Source: Bacteroidales bacterium (GTDB lineage: Bacteria; Bacteroidota; Bacteroidia; Bacteroidales; Tenuifilaceae). Taken from it: 58,951 nt of DNA. Positions within the stretch are counted from its first letter, which is position 1. Each line of letters begins with the position of its first letter. Position numbers and translations under genes: made by a program. Positions 45,787 through 54,181 of this stretch are shown one piece after another. The notes below the pieces were generated by a model that did not search any database, had not been told where the DNA came from, and saw only the letters and a list, made by a program, of their open reading frames with translations. The stretch spans positions 1 to 58,951 of the forward strand of contig RPRQ01000025.1 of assembly GCA_003818205.1 (NCBI GenBank). The letters are read 5' to 3'.

Positions 45787-45788
45787 GC

Positions 45789-45818
45789 TTGTAAATTATA
45801 ATCGTTAAATTACTTTTG
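45789..45818 (+). promoter_or_regulatory. plsC promoter
   Basis: TTG at 45789-45791 is followed after exactly 19 bases by TACTTTTG (45811-45818), an excellent match to the Bacteroidota -33/-7 layout. It lies 37 bases ahead of the plsC ATG. Confidence 0.65.
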
Positions 45819-45854
45819 TAAAAAACATAGTGTTCAAAAATAGGAATCAAAATC

Positions 45855-46622
45855 ATGAGCGCAAACCCATTCCTCAAAATAGTTCAAATTATTTACTCCA
45901 TTATCGTTTGGGTAATCCTAATTGTTTCGTGTTTTCCGCTGTTTGCAATAGATTTTTTAATCTGGCTATTAACCTTCTGGTGGGATAAACGAACCTGGCT
46001 TTTACATAGGTATTCTATATTCTGGGCGCTAATATTCATTTGGGGTAACCCGCTATGGCGAATCGACATCAGGGGGCGAAAGAATATTAATTCGAAGAAG
46101 ACCTATGTAATCGTATCGAACCATCAGAGCGCACTCGATATTGTTGTGCTATACCGCTTGTTTACCCACTTCAAGTGGATTGCCAAGCGTGAGCTATTCA
46201 AGGTGCCATTTATTGGTTGGAATCTTACCCTCAACCGGCATGTCGCCATCGACAGGAATAGCGCACGCAGTGCCGTTCAGATGATGCAAAAGGCTATCGC
46301 TCATATCAAGCAGGGTAGTTCAATCCTCATATTCCCAGAAGGAACACGCTCTGAAGACGGTGCTATACGCCGATTCAAGGATGGTGCATTCATGATTGCC
46401 AAGAAAGCCGAGGTGGCAATTCTACCAGTAGTATTGAACGGAACCCTTGAAACTTTACCGAAAAACGGAATGATTGGTGGTCGTCAAACCTTTGATATTC
46501 GGGTACTACCCGAAATTCCTTACGAATCATTTAAGGATAAAAGCACTGCTGAAATTGCCAAGGAGGTTCACCAGCTGCTTACCGCTGAGCACAAAAAAAT
46601 AGCACCGAAGTACTACGCATAA
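45855..46622 (+). CDS. plsC: 1-acyl-sn-glycerol-3-phosphate acyltransferase
   Basis: A 255-residue enzyme forming phosphatidic acid. The N terminus is hydrophobic (two helices), followed by the PlsC motifs: I VSNHQSALDIVVLY (HxxxxD), II RHVAIDRNSARS and III FPEGTRSEDG (EGTRS). A fourth motif VLPVVLNG (AILPVVLNGT) follows. Well matched in length to bacterial PlsC. A second, longer acyltransferase lies at 56.2 kb. Confidence 0.92.
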   Translation: MSANPFLKIVQIIYSIIVWVILIVSCFPLFAIDFLIWLLTFWWDKRTWLLHRYSIFWALIFIWGNPLWRIDIRGRKNINSKKTYVIVSNHQSALDIVVLYRLFTHFKWIAKRELFKVPFIGWNLTLNRHVAIDRNSARSAVQMMQKAIAHIKQGSSILIFPEGTRSEDGAIRRFKDGAFMIAKKAEVAILPVVLNGTLETLPKNGMIGGRQTFDIRVLPEIPYESFKDKSTAEIAKEVHQLLTAEHKKIAPKYYA

Positions 46623-46964
46623 AAGCTTGTTATCGGATTGCTGCTTTAAATTACGGTGTTGGAGTAGAAACCAGCACACTTGTCCTTCGACAACGTGAAA
46701 ATTTGTAATCCCATAAACCTATTACACATAATCTTTCCTATTGATTTTAGCCTCCCTTTATGACTGTTGAATCGTACAGGTTTATCTTATAGCAAAATAC
46801 TGAAGATTCAAGATTAAATATTGCTTATATACTATTGTTAGCAGTAAGTTTGAAAAGACATTGTAACAAACAGTATATCTGATATATTTAAAATTTGTAT
46901 TGATTGCTTATAAGAAATATTTTAAAACGTTATAGCTTTGTTTCAAAATACAATTGAAAAATAT

Positions 46965-47567
46965 ATGACAGATTTTATTAAACTTCCAGAGCCACAAAAA
47001 GACCTTGAATTCCCATTAATGAAAGCGTTTGAAAAACGTCGGACTAAAAGAAAATGGCAAGATTCAGAGCTTTCGAAGCAAGAAATTTCAAATTTACTGT
47101 GGGCTGCTTGTGGAATTACGCATAAAGAGACGAATAGAAGTAAGAGTAGAAGGACTGCTCCATCTGCCTGTAACTCACAGGAGATTAAAGTATATATTGC
47201 TTTATCAGACGGAGTTTACGTTTACGAAGAGAAAAATCATCAATTGATTCGAGTCGACAATAAAGACATTAGAGAAAATATTGGTACACAGAAAATGATG
47301 CGTTCTGCTCCCGTTGGATTGATTTACGTTTCGGATTATACAAGACTAAAAACATTTCAATTCAAAGATGATGAACAAAAATGGTTTACTTCAACAGCCG
47401 ATACAGGATTTATAAGTCAAAATGTTTACTTGTATTGTGCCGCAGCCAATTTAAGTACAGTACTATTAGGATTAGTAAACAGAGAAAAATTACACAATCT
47501 GATTGGACTAAATGAAAATGAAAAAATTGTTTATACACAAGTTGTTGGAAAATCATTAAACGATTGA
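46965..47567 (+). CDS. Nitroreductase-family protein (SagB-like)
   Basis: About 200 residues. FMN-binding nitroreductase fold: FEKRRTKRKWQDSELSKQEI (RRT...R FMN-phosphate contact), LLWAACGIT, RTAPSACNSQEIKVYIA and, near the C terminus, AAANLSTVLLGLVN. It is like SagB/peptide-oxazoline dehydrogenases or nitro-compound reductases; no partner cyclase is nearby, so a general FMN oxidoreductase role is safer. The TTG start at 46938 is replaced by ATG 46965. Confidence 0.82.
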   Translation: MTDFIKLPEPQKDLEFPLMKAFEKRRTKRKWQDSELSKQEISNLLWAACGITHKETNRSKSRRTAPSACNSQEIKVYIALSDGVYVYEEKNHQLIRVDNKDIRENIGTQKMMRSAPVGLIYVSDYTRLKTFQFKDDEQKWFTSTADTGFISQNVYLYCAAANLSTVLLGLVNREKLHNLIGLNENEKIVYTQVVGKSLND

Positions 47568-47582
47568 TAAGAAAATAAAATC

Positions 47583-47716
47583 TACCCCTAACAAGGGGTG
47601 TACCCAATGTGGGGGATGTCTAGACAATCCAACTGTTTCGCCCGCCTGGGGCGTTCTTATCGGGGGATAAGAACGCTGACCCCGCTCCTCCACTGGGCTC
47701 CTAGCCGTTAATCATA
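47583..47716 (+). repeat. attC-like site downstream of the nitroreductase gene
   Basis: Opens TACCCCTAAC (47583-47592) and closes at CCGTTAATC (core 47707). Arms around ACCCAATG and CACTGGGC pair, with mismatches beyond. The loop contains a perfect 11-bp hairpin, GCGTTCTTATC/GATAAGAACGC (47651-47676) with loop GGGG. Confidence 0.6.
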
Positions 47717-47743
47717 CAATGACGTAATAGCATTCAGAACAAC

Positions 47744-47767
47744 AACCGATGGGTTAACCCATCGGTT
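47744..47767. repeat. 24-bp perfect palindrome, copy B
   Basis: Identical to 28226-28249. The flanking 36 bases before it match, in inverse orientation, the bases after copy A. Confidence 0.65.
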
Positions 47768-47784
47768 AAAATAAAAATGGTAAC

Positions 47785-47995
47785 TATTCACCACGGAGAA
47801 AAGGAGGGCACAGAGTTTCACAGAGAAAATATTTATGTTTTTCGTGTTAGTGATTCTTTTGCATTTTGAGACTCAGACGTTTTTTATAATTGCCTCTCCC
47901 GATAAATCGGGACAAGTTGTGGTTCTCCGTGCTCTCTCTCCCGATACATCGGGACAGGCTGTGTCTCCGTGGTTTTTGTTCAATTCGATTACTGC
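47785..47995. repeat. CCACGGAG-bounded palindromic element
   Basis: Begins ACCACGGAGAAAAGGAGGGC and ends TGTGTCTCCGTGGT, and is surrounded by inverted TAACTATTCA/TGAATAGTTA. It contains two TCCCGATA.ATCGGGA hairpins. It appears to have been inserted into the copy B element. The rest of the 47568-48165 gap has no gene. Confidence 0.55.
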
Positions 47996-48165
47996 TGAAT
48001 AGTTACTAAAAATGTAATAATACATACTTAACATTACACTAGTAAATATTATACTGATTAGATTTTAAATATGCTGATTATCAATGTTTACTATTAACAG
48101 TTGACGCTTAATCTATATAAAGTCTATTCTTTTTTTTAAGAAAATGATTCACATGGGTTATGTAC

Positions 48166-48699
48166 TTACTTTGCCTTCTTTAGGTTATTCTTTGCAATTT
48201 TGAGCTTCTCCTCTGCTCGCTTCTTGGCTTCCTTTGCGCTAATCAGTTTGGTTTTTCCTCTTGTTACCAGCTGCTTCCCATTACTCAGGTTTTTATTACT
48301 CTCCTTCAAAGCGGTTTTCAGCTCCTTGAGTTCGCTTTTATATGTTGTTTTTAGCTCTCGAACAGCCGTTTTTGCCTCTGTACGCTCTTCCTGATCTTTC
48401 GATTTCAGCTGAGACTCATACCCTTTCAAATTTCTATTATGGCTTTTTGTTAGGGAATTTATCTCTTTGGTTATTCGCTTAACATCCCTTGTTCCCTCCT
48501 TAATGAGCTGTTTCCCATCTTTAATCATCAGTTCAATTTGTTCTATCTTTTCACTTGCCTGTTCGAAGCGAACAAGTGCCGAATCGTACTTTGTTTGATA
48601 GTCTGGCGGATTGGGCGATTTGGATGCTACTAGTTCAGATGGAACGGATATGAAAAGTATAATAGCCAACACGCAACGGATTAAGTATATATGCTTCAT
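48166..48699 (-). CDS. Exported coiled-coil protein
   Basis: About 177 residues with a signal peptide (MKHIYLIRCVLAIILFIS, cut near SELVA). The mature part is a long Lys/Glu-rich coiled coil with repeating LK..K..K (KTAVRELKTTYKSELKELK, LKESNKNLSNGKQLVTRGK). No enzymatic motif. Likely a structural envelope protein. The frame extends upstream to 48738 but ATG 48699 gives the clean signal peptide. Confidence 0.65.
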   Translation of the reverse strand: MKHIYLIRCVLAIILFISVPSELVASKSPNPPDYQTKYDSALVRFEQASEKIEQIELMIKDGKQLIKEGTRDVKRITKEINSLTKSHNRNLKGYESQLKSKDQEERTEAKTAVRELKTTYKSELKELKTALKESNKNLSNGKQLVTRGKTKLISAKEAKKRAEEKLKIAKNNLKKAK

Positions 48700-48738
48700 A
48701 TTGAATATTTGAAATGTATGTACAATATTGCAACCCAT

Positions 48739-49080
48739 AATGCCAATCGATTGGCAAAAATAACGGCTTCAATTTAGCAATTTTTACTTTACGTTGATAT
48801 TAATACATGGAACAATGGAACAATCACTATTAACCAAGCATTGCCCGCAGGACATGCTTGTGTTAAATTCTTTAAACGACACTGAACTGTAGTTTTTTAA
48901 TTCAATTCGGATAAGTTAAATTGATGTTTGAAGGCATCGTAAACTGATATCTGGTTTGTTAATTCACGAGTTTTTGAATATTTTTAAGCGATGAAATGTT
49001 AAGCTAATAAGGAATTAGTATGGAAAGGGTACTGGTGCTTGACTTTTTTTACCATAACACATCTGATAAACCTACTTACA
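48739..49080. other. Gap before the MBOAT gene, nothing convincing
   Basis: AT-rich, with a TTTAAACGACACTGAACTG tract related to the AAACGACATTG repeat and AATGGAACAATGGAACAATC near 48807. No gene or clear promoter identified. Confidence 0.4.
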
Positions 49081-50490
49081 ATGCTTTTTAATTCAATCGA
49101 GTTTTTACTTTTCTTTCCAATAGTTACCCTACTCTTTTTCCTCTTACCTCATAACTACCGATGGATGCATCTGCTCGTTGCGAGTTGTATTTTTTATATG
49201 TTCTTTATTCCGCAGTACATCTTCATTCTGTTTACTACCATAATAATCGATTACCTAGCCGCTATTTGGATTGAGAAGTCGGATGAAATAAAGAAAAAGA
49301 GGTATTTGATAATTAGCATAATATCAACCTGTTTGGTGCTATTTGTTTTTAAATATTTTGATTTTTTCAATCATAACATGCTTGCGCTAAGCCATCGTTT
49401 TGATTTCTACTATCCCGAAAAGATGATTCAATTTATTCTACCCATAGGTCTGTCCTTCCATACTTTTCAGAGTTTAAGCTATGTTATTGAGGTTTATAGA
49501 GGAAATCAAAGGGCAGAGAAACACTTTGGAATATACTCCTTGTACGTGATGTTTTACCCGCAGCTTGTAACGGGACCTATTGAACGCCCACAAAATCTAT
49601 TAGTTCAGCTTAGACAGGAGAAGCCATTTCAGTATTCAAATCTTATTGAAGGTTTACGCCTTGTACTGTTTGGGCTTTTTTTGAAAATGGTGATTGCCGA
49701 TAACCTCGGGGTGTACGTTGACCAAATTTACTCAAAACCTGAGTCGTTCAGCTCTTTGAGTATTCTGAACGGATTGCTATTCTATTCATTCCAAATTTAC
49801 TGCGATTTTTTTGGCTACTCTTCTATTGCTATCGGTTGTGCTAAGGCTATGGGCTATAATTTGATGGATAATTTTAGAAATCCTTACCTTTCGAGTAGCA
49901 TCGGGGAGTTCTGGCATCGATGGCATATCTCACTCTCCACCTGGTTTCGCGATTACGTTTACCTTTCTTTGGGCGGGAGTAGGGTTAAAATTCATCGATG
50001 GGCAATAAATATTCTTGTTGTTTTTATTCTAAGCGGATTATGGCATGGCGCAAATTGGACATTCGTAATCTGGGGGTTAACCCATGGCGTTTTACTTATC
50101 GTTGAGGGTTTGGTTAATAGAGTTTTTAAAACTCAAAAGGATAAAGGGCAAAATACAATCCGTAAGATATTTAATACCATAAAAACATTTGTAATCGTTT
50201 CGTTTACCTGGGTGCTTTTCAGGGCTACCGATTTTACTCAGGTAAAGCTTATCGTAAAATCGCTGATCAGAAACATTAGCGTTAGTGACGACTTTAGTGT
50301 CGATCCAAAAATTTGGCTTTTCCTGTTGTTTTTTATTACCCTCGATAGCGTTTTGTTGAACAATAGGTTCGATGTTTGGTGCAATAAAAGGCATCTAACG
50401 TTTCGATGGTCGTTATATATTGCTATGATATTAATGATTATTGTGTTTTCCAATGTCGATAATTTTCCTTTTATCTATTTTCAATTTTAA
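49081..50490 (+). CDS. MBOAT-family O-acyltransferase
   Basis: About 469 residues and 10-11 membrane helices. It resembles AlgI/DltB/PatA-type membrane O-acyltransferases that move acyl groups across the inner membrane. Landmarks are the MLFNSIEFLLFFPIVTLLFF start, YPQLVTGPIERPQ, FRNPYLSSSIGEFWHRWHIS and SGLWHGANWTFVIWGLTHG with the catalytic His. The ORF opens earlier (49039), but ATG 49081 starts as in the family. The next gene encodes an SGNH-like partner, so the pair probably O-acetylates or O-acylates an extracellular polymer. Confidence 0.92.
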   Translation: MLFNSIEFLLFFPIVTLLFFLLPHNYRWMHLLVASCIFYMFFIPQYIFILFTTIIIDYLAAIWIEKSDEIKKKRYLIISIISTCLVLFVFKYFDFFNHNMLALSHRFDFYYPEKMIQFILPIGLSFHTFQSLSYVIEVYRGNQRAEKHFGIYSLYVMFYPQLVTGPIERPQNLLVQLRQEKPFQYSNLIEGLRLVLFGLFLKMVIADNLGVYVDQIYSKPESFSSLSILNGLLFYSFQIYCDFFGYSSIAIGCAKAMGYNLMDNFRNPYLSSSIGEFWHRWHISLSTWFRDYVYLSLGGSRVKIHRWAINILVVFILSGLWHGANWTFVIWGLTHGVLLIVEGLVNRVFKTQKDKGQNTIRKIFNTIKTFVIVSFTWVLFRATDFTQVKLIVKSLIRNISVSDDFSVDPKIWLFLLFFITLDSVLLNNRFDVWCNKRHLTFRWSLYIAMILMIIVFSNVDNFPFIYFQF

Positions 50491-50500
50491 TAAATAAGGT

Positions 50501-51541
50501 ATGATTCCAAAATCATTTTACTATAAAATTGGGGTAATCGTAATTGTCCTTATCTGCATGAATTATCTTTACAAATACACCTACTACGAAAAGGATATTC
50601 AGACTCATTCGGAGGTTATTAATGGGGTGAGAAAGGTGGTGAAGGATAGCTGTGAGGTGGTTTACGTTGGTGAGTCATCGAATACCAATTGCCGTGAGGA
50701 TGATATAGACAAACGTTCGATAAGCGCTTTTATTGGCGATTACTACCCAACGCTAAGGGTTGGCGATATTACAAAACCTGCGGCTCATGCTGAGATTTTT
50801 TATCTATTGCTTAAGAATATCCCCGAAAGTTCGGCTGTTAAAACGGTAATCGTTACCTTAAACCTAAGATCATTCGATGCCAACTGGATTTACTCATCGC
50901 TTGAGCCTCAAATACAGAAATATGCCGTGTTTCTAAGGGGCTATCCACCCCTAGTTGGGCGATTTTTATTGGCTTTTAAGGGGTACGATAATCGGAGCGA
51001 GGCTGAACTTGAAAAAATGTATAAGCACGAATGGAAAACTATTGAGCTTAAAGTGCCATTCCCTTTGAAAAATAAGACGGTAAAGGAATGGGATAGAGCA
51101 ATGTTTCATGAAGGCATGAAGAACCCTGACGGTTCTAAAAATTATAAGCTAACCGAACTTGCTTGCCATTACATAAAAACCTATGCTTTTCAGATTGATA
51201 CTGTTAAAAATCCGAGGATTAAAGATTTCGATAACATTGTTATGCTGGCTCGAGAGCGTAATTGGAATCTTATATTCAATTTTATGGCTGAAAATACTGA
51301 AAAGGCACAGGAGCTTATCGGTGATGAGCTAATATTTTTGATCAAGCAGAATAGAGATTTACTGGTTAAGCGGTATCATCGGAATGGAGTTCTTGTAGTT
51401 GATAATTTGGAATGTGTACCTAACAATCAGTACACCGATACTACTTGGACTACTGAGCATTATGCTGAGAGAGGGCGTAAAATTGTGGCACGTAATGTTG
51501 CTGATTCTTTGAAACGGTTTTATCCTAATCATTTTTTTTGA
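50501..51541 (+). CDS. SGNH-like membrane-anchored partner of the MBOAT protein
   Basis: A 346-residue protein with one N-terminal helix (IGVIVIVLICMNYLYKYTYY) and an extracytoplasmic domain. VYVGESSNTNC occupies the position of the SGNH/DltD nucleophile block and WTTEHYAERGRKIVA the C-terminal His block. Asp/Gly/Asn blocks between are weak. Its place 10 bases after the MBOAT gene mirrors algI-algJ/X and dltB-dltD pairs, so it likely passes acyl groups to a polymer. I do not recognise a named family. Confidence 0.7.
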   Translation: MIPKSFYYKIGVIVIVLICMNYLYKYTYYEKDIQTHSEVINGVRKVVKDSCEVVYVGESSNTNCREDDIDKRSISAFIGDYYPTLRVGDITKPAAHAEIFYLLLKNIPESSAVKTVIVTLNLRSFDANWIYSSLEPQIQKYAVFLRGYPPLVGRFLLAFKGYDNRSEAELEKMYKHEWKTIELKVPFPLKNKTVKEWDRAMFHEGMKNPDGSKNYKLTELACHYIKTYAFQIDTVKNPRIKDFDNIVMLARERNWNLIFNFMAENTEKAQELIGDELIFLIKQNRDLLVKRYHRNGVLVVDNLECVPNNQYTDTTWTTEHYAERGRKIVARNVADSLKRFYPNHFF

Positions 51542-51700
51542 TGTAAAGAATCGAATTAGATAGTTAACAGGTAGGCTTAGCGAAGCTCGACGAAGTCAAT
51601 AATTCAGGTTGCTTTTTTTGTAAATTATCTTTAAATTACCATATTTGATATATTCCATTTCCTAATAGCAATTGTATTGTTCTTATTAATACTTCGCATA

Positions 51701-52066
51701 ATGAAAACGCTATATTTTGTTTTTTTATCTGCAATTATGATTTCATGCAGTAATAACCCCAAAGGCTCTGTTCGAGTACAAACCCAATCAAAGGTTTATA
51801 AAATTGTTGATGAGGTTTACTCTCTTAAGAAGTTGAATGGTAACGACCCGAACGAAAGATACGATGTTGATAAGACCATTAAAATAGATACAGGTTTATA
51901 CATATTACGTGTTCCCTTTCATGCTAAAGCAGGAATCTTTTATAACGATGGAGCCATTGAGGATACAATTTTGATTAAAAAGGATAAAAGAATAAATGTT
52001 TTTTTGGTTGGTGGAGATTTAGCAGGTATGTTTGCCTCTGATCCTAAGCTAGAAATTGAGGAGTAG
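51701..52066 (+). CDS. Small hypothetical lipoprotein
   Basis: About 121 residues with a lipobox (IMISCSNN, Cys 16). The mature part is a small beta-rich domain, KAGIFYNDGAIEDTILIKKD, with no motif I recognise. The upstream part of the frame (51677) is unlikely to be translated. Ten bases before the APS kinase gene, possibly co-transcribed. Confidence 0.65.
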   Translation: MKTLYFVFLSAIMISCSNNPKGSVRVQTQSKVYKIVDEVYSLKKLNGNDPNERYDVDKTIKIDTGLYILRVPFHAKAGIFYNDGAIEDTILIKKDKRINVFLVGGDLAGMFASDPKLEIEE

Positions 52067-52075
52067 ATTATATAG

Positions 52076-52618
52076 ATGATTCATAATATGCTATTAATTC
52101 AATTTACCGGTCTATCGGGTTCAGGAAAAACAACTATTGCCACGTTAGTTAAAGAAAAACTAGCAGCAAATAATGTCAATATTGAGGTCATTGACGGGGA
52201 TGAGTACCGTAAGTCCCTTTGCAAGGATTTAGGCTTTTCTTATGAGGATAGGGTGGAGAATTTGCATCGATTAGGGACTGTAGCAAAGCTATTGCTAAAG
52301 CATAATGTTATATCAATAATATCGGCGATTAATCCGTTTGAGAGCATTAGGAAAGAACTGTCGGATAGTTCGAAATTTGTTAAAACAGTTTGGATAGATT
52401 GTGCTATAGAAACTTTAATCCGAAGAGACCCCAAGGGTCTATATAAAAGAGCATTATTGCCCGATGATCATTCCGATAAACTTTTTCATTTCACTGGGAT
52501 AAACGATTTGTACGAAAACCCTATCAATCCTGACTTAGTTCTATACACAGATAGGGAAACACCCGAAGAATCGGCAGGTAGATTAGTTGAATTTATTTTG
52601 GATTCGATTAAGAAGTAG
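52076..52618 (+). CDS. cysC: Adenylylsulfate (APS) kinase
   Basis: A 180-residue kinase turning APS into PAPS. P-loop GLSGSGKTT (residues 12-20), substrate motif DGDEYRKSLCKDLGFSYEDR (DGDxxR then FSxxDR) and ENLHRLGTVAKLL match CysC. Start at ATG 52076 or 52088. No sulfate adenylyltransferase or PAPS reductase is nearby, so it probably supplies PAPS for sulfation elsewhere or belongs to a scattered pathway. Confidence 0.9.
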   Translation: MIHNMLLIQFTGLSGSGKTTIATLVKEKLAANNVNIEVIDGDEYRKSLCKDLGFSYEDRVENLHRLGTVAKLLLKHNVISIISAINPFESIRKELSDSSKFVKTVWIDCAIETLIRRDPKGLYKRALLPDDHSDKLFHFTGINDLYENPINPDLVLYTDRETPEESAGRLVEFILDSIKK

Positions 52619-52684
52619 GATTTCTCTCTCAAAAATAATTTTAGCCGCAAAGGTCACAAAGCTTGTCTGGTAGGCAGGGAAATC

Positions 52685-52724
52685 GCAAAGCACTCAAAGT
52701 AAATTTACCCTTTGGGTGCTTTGC
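52685..52724. terminator. Bidirectional terminator between cysC and the cyd operon
   Basis: A 15-bp stem, GCAAAGCACTCAAAG (52685-52699) with CTTTGGGTGCTTTGC (52710-52724), one wobble and a 10-base loop. It sits between convergent transcripts and can serve both. Confidence 0.55.
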
Positions 52725-52762
52725 AATTATGGTATCATTTTAGTGTATCCGTAAACGAAATG

Positions 52763-52879
52763 CTATTCCTTTACTCTCTTCTTTTCCCAATAATTTAATG
52801 CTAAAGTTGATAGCTTTAAGCTGACATAAATTAGCAGCGGCCAGGTAAGTAGCCAGAGTATAAGTGGTAAGTATTTCAT
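52763..52879 (-). CDS. 38-residue one-helix protein, candidate CydX-like subunit
   Basis: Reading the minus strand from ATG 52879 gives MKYLPLILWLLTWPLLIYVS, then a short hydrophobic stretch, and a basic end (YWEKKRVKE) before TAG. This is one membrane helix with positive C-terminal charge. It is about 150 bases after cydB and on the same strand, the place where E. coli cydX and similar small bd-oxidase subunits lie. It is too short for routine calling. Identity as a CydX analogue is inferred from size, topology and position. Confidence 0.55.
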   Translation of the reverse strand: MKYLPLILWLLTWPLLIYVSLKLSTLALNYWEKKRVKE

Positions 52880-53027
52880 AATAAGGTTAAAGTTTAAAGT
52901 TCAAAGTTCAAAGTTCAAAAGCCACCTAATCAATATTTCATTTTTTTACTAACGCCTTCAAATCATTTACAATGTTCTACTGTCAACTAACGACTGACAA
53001 CCCTGCCTGTCGGCAGGCAGGCGTCAA

Positions 53028-54179
53028 CTAATAAATATGCCCCTCGCTCTTCATCTCTTCAGCATCAATCTTCTTGCTATTCATCGATTTCCAAACGTAC
53101 CAGATATAGGCCACCACAAAAGGAACAAGCAGCGATACAATGCTCATTACAGTTAGTGTAAACTTGCTCGAAGAGCTGTTGATGATGGTCAATGAACTTT
53201 GCAAGTCGAATGTCGATGGATAGTATGCCGTATTATTATATCCAGCAACTAAGAATAGCGCTAGCACGGTAAGTACCGTTCCTAACCCAGTGAACCAGAT
53301 TCCCTTGGTGTAATAGATAACCAACGACTTTCCAATTCCCCAAAGAACTAGTACAACTCCAATTAAAAACATGGCGAGCACTATTGGCATGGCAAGTAGA
53401 TTATGAAGATATTTGAATGGTTCCATAAACACTTGACCATTTGCAGGGTTTACCGCAAAACCATCGCGAAGGATTAACCAAATGACAAAGGTTAAGAAGA
53501 ATACCAAGAATGGAATTGTATTGTAGAGCAAATGCTTCTTTGCACGAACAAATATTTCATTGCTATTCACATGATTCATAAAGTAAAGTAGCCCCAAAAT
53601 CCTGGCAAGGAAGAATACAGCTAATCCCAACGATAGGTTGTGTAGGTTTAGTGCAGCCTCTAGTCCATGCCAAGGTGTTTGCCACGATGAGATAATAGGG
53701 TTGGCAATATTCGTTAAGTTCATCTTGTTTACTGAAAATAACGAACCTGTGAAGAATGTAGCAACAGCAGTACCAAGAAGAATGGTTCCTAATAAACCAT
53801 TGATGTAAAGGAATGCTTCAAAGGTTCGACGACCTAAGAAGTTGTTAGGTTTTGTTCTAAACTCATATGATACTGCTTGAATGATGAAGCAGAATAGTAT
53901 TGCCATCCAAACCCAGTAGGCACCGCCAAAACTTGTAGAATAGAATAAAGGAAACGATGCAAAGAATGCTCCTCCAAAGGTTACAAGTGTTGTAAAGGTT
54001 AACTCCCATTTACGGCCAAGAGCATTAACAAGAACCGTTCGTTCCGATTCGTCTTTTCCAAGGGTATAAATCAATGTTTGTCCGCCTTGAATAAAAAGTA
54101 GGAATACCAATAATGCTCCAAGTAGTGATACAATTAACCACCAGTATTGCTGTAATAAGATGTATGTGCTATCGATCAT
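53028..54179 (-). CDS. cydB: Cytochrome bd oxidase subunit II
   Basis: A 383-residue integral membrane protein with about nine helices; the N-terminal WWLIVSLLGALLVFLLFIQGGQ and EFRTKPNNFLGRRTFEAFLY stretches are typical. It pairs with CydA to form the high-affinity quinol oxidase. The start is two bases after the cydA stop, so the genes are co-translated. The operon fits microaerobic respiration. Confidence 0.93.
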   Translation of the reverse strand: MIDSTYILLQQYWWLIVSLLGALLVFLLFIQGGQTLIYTLGKDESERTVLVNALGRKWELTFTTLVTFGGAFFASFPLFYSTSFGGAYWVWMAILFCFIIQAVSYEFRTKPNNFLGRRTFEAFLYINGLLGTILLGTAVATFFTGSLFSVNKMNLTNIANPIISSWQTPWHGLEAALNLHNLSLGLAVFFLARILGLLYFMNHVNSNEIFVRAKKHLLYNTIPFLVFFLTFVIWLILRDGFAVNPANGQVFMEPFKYLHNLLAMPIVLAMFLIGVVLVLWGIGKSLVIYYTKGIWFTGLGTVLTVLALFLVAGYNNTAYYPSTFDLQSSLTIINSSSSKFTLTVMSIVSLLVPFVVAYIWYVWKSMNSKKIDAEEMKSEGHIY

Positions 54180-54181
54180 GG

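Larger units (their letters stand above)
46837..47716 (+). mobile_element. Probable solitary gene cassette (nitroreductase)
   Basis: A core-like GTTAGCAGTA at 46837 precedes the nitroreductase gene, and an attC-like palindrome follows it 15 bases after the stop, opening with TACCCCTAAC. The two ends match as reverse complements at 8 of 10 positions. This fits a single cassette separated from the main array by 23 kb, a SALIN-type layout. Confidence 0.5.
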
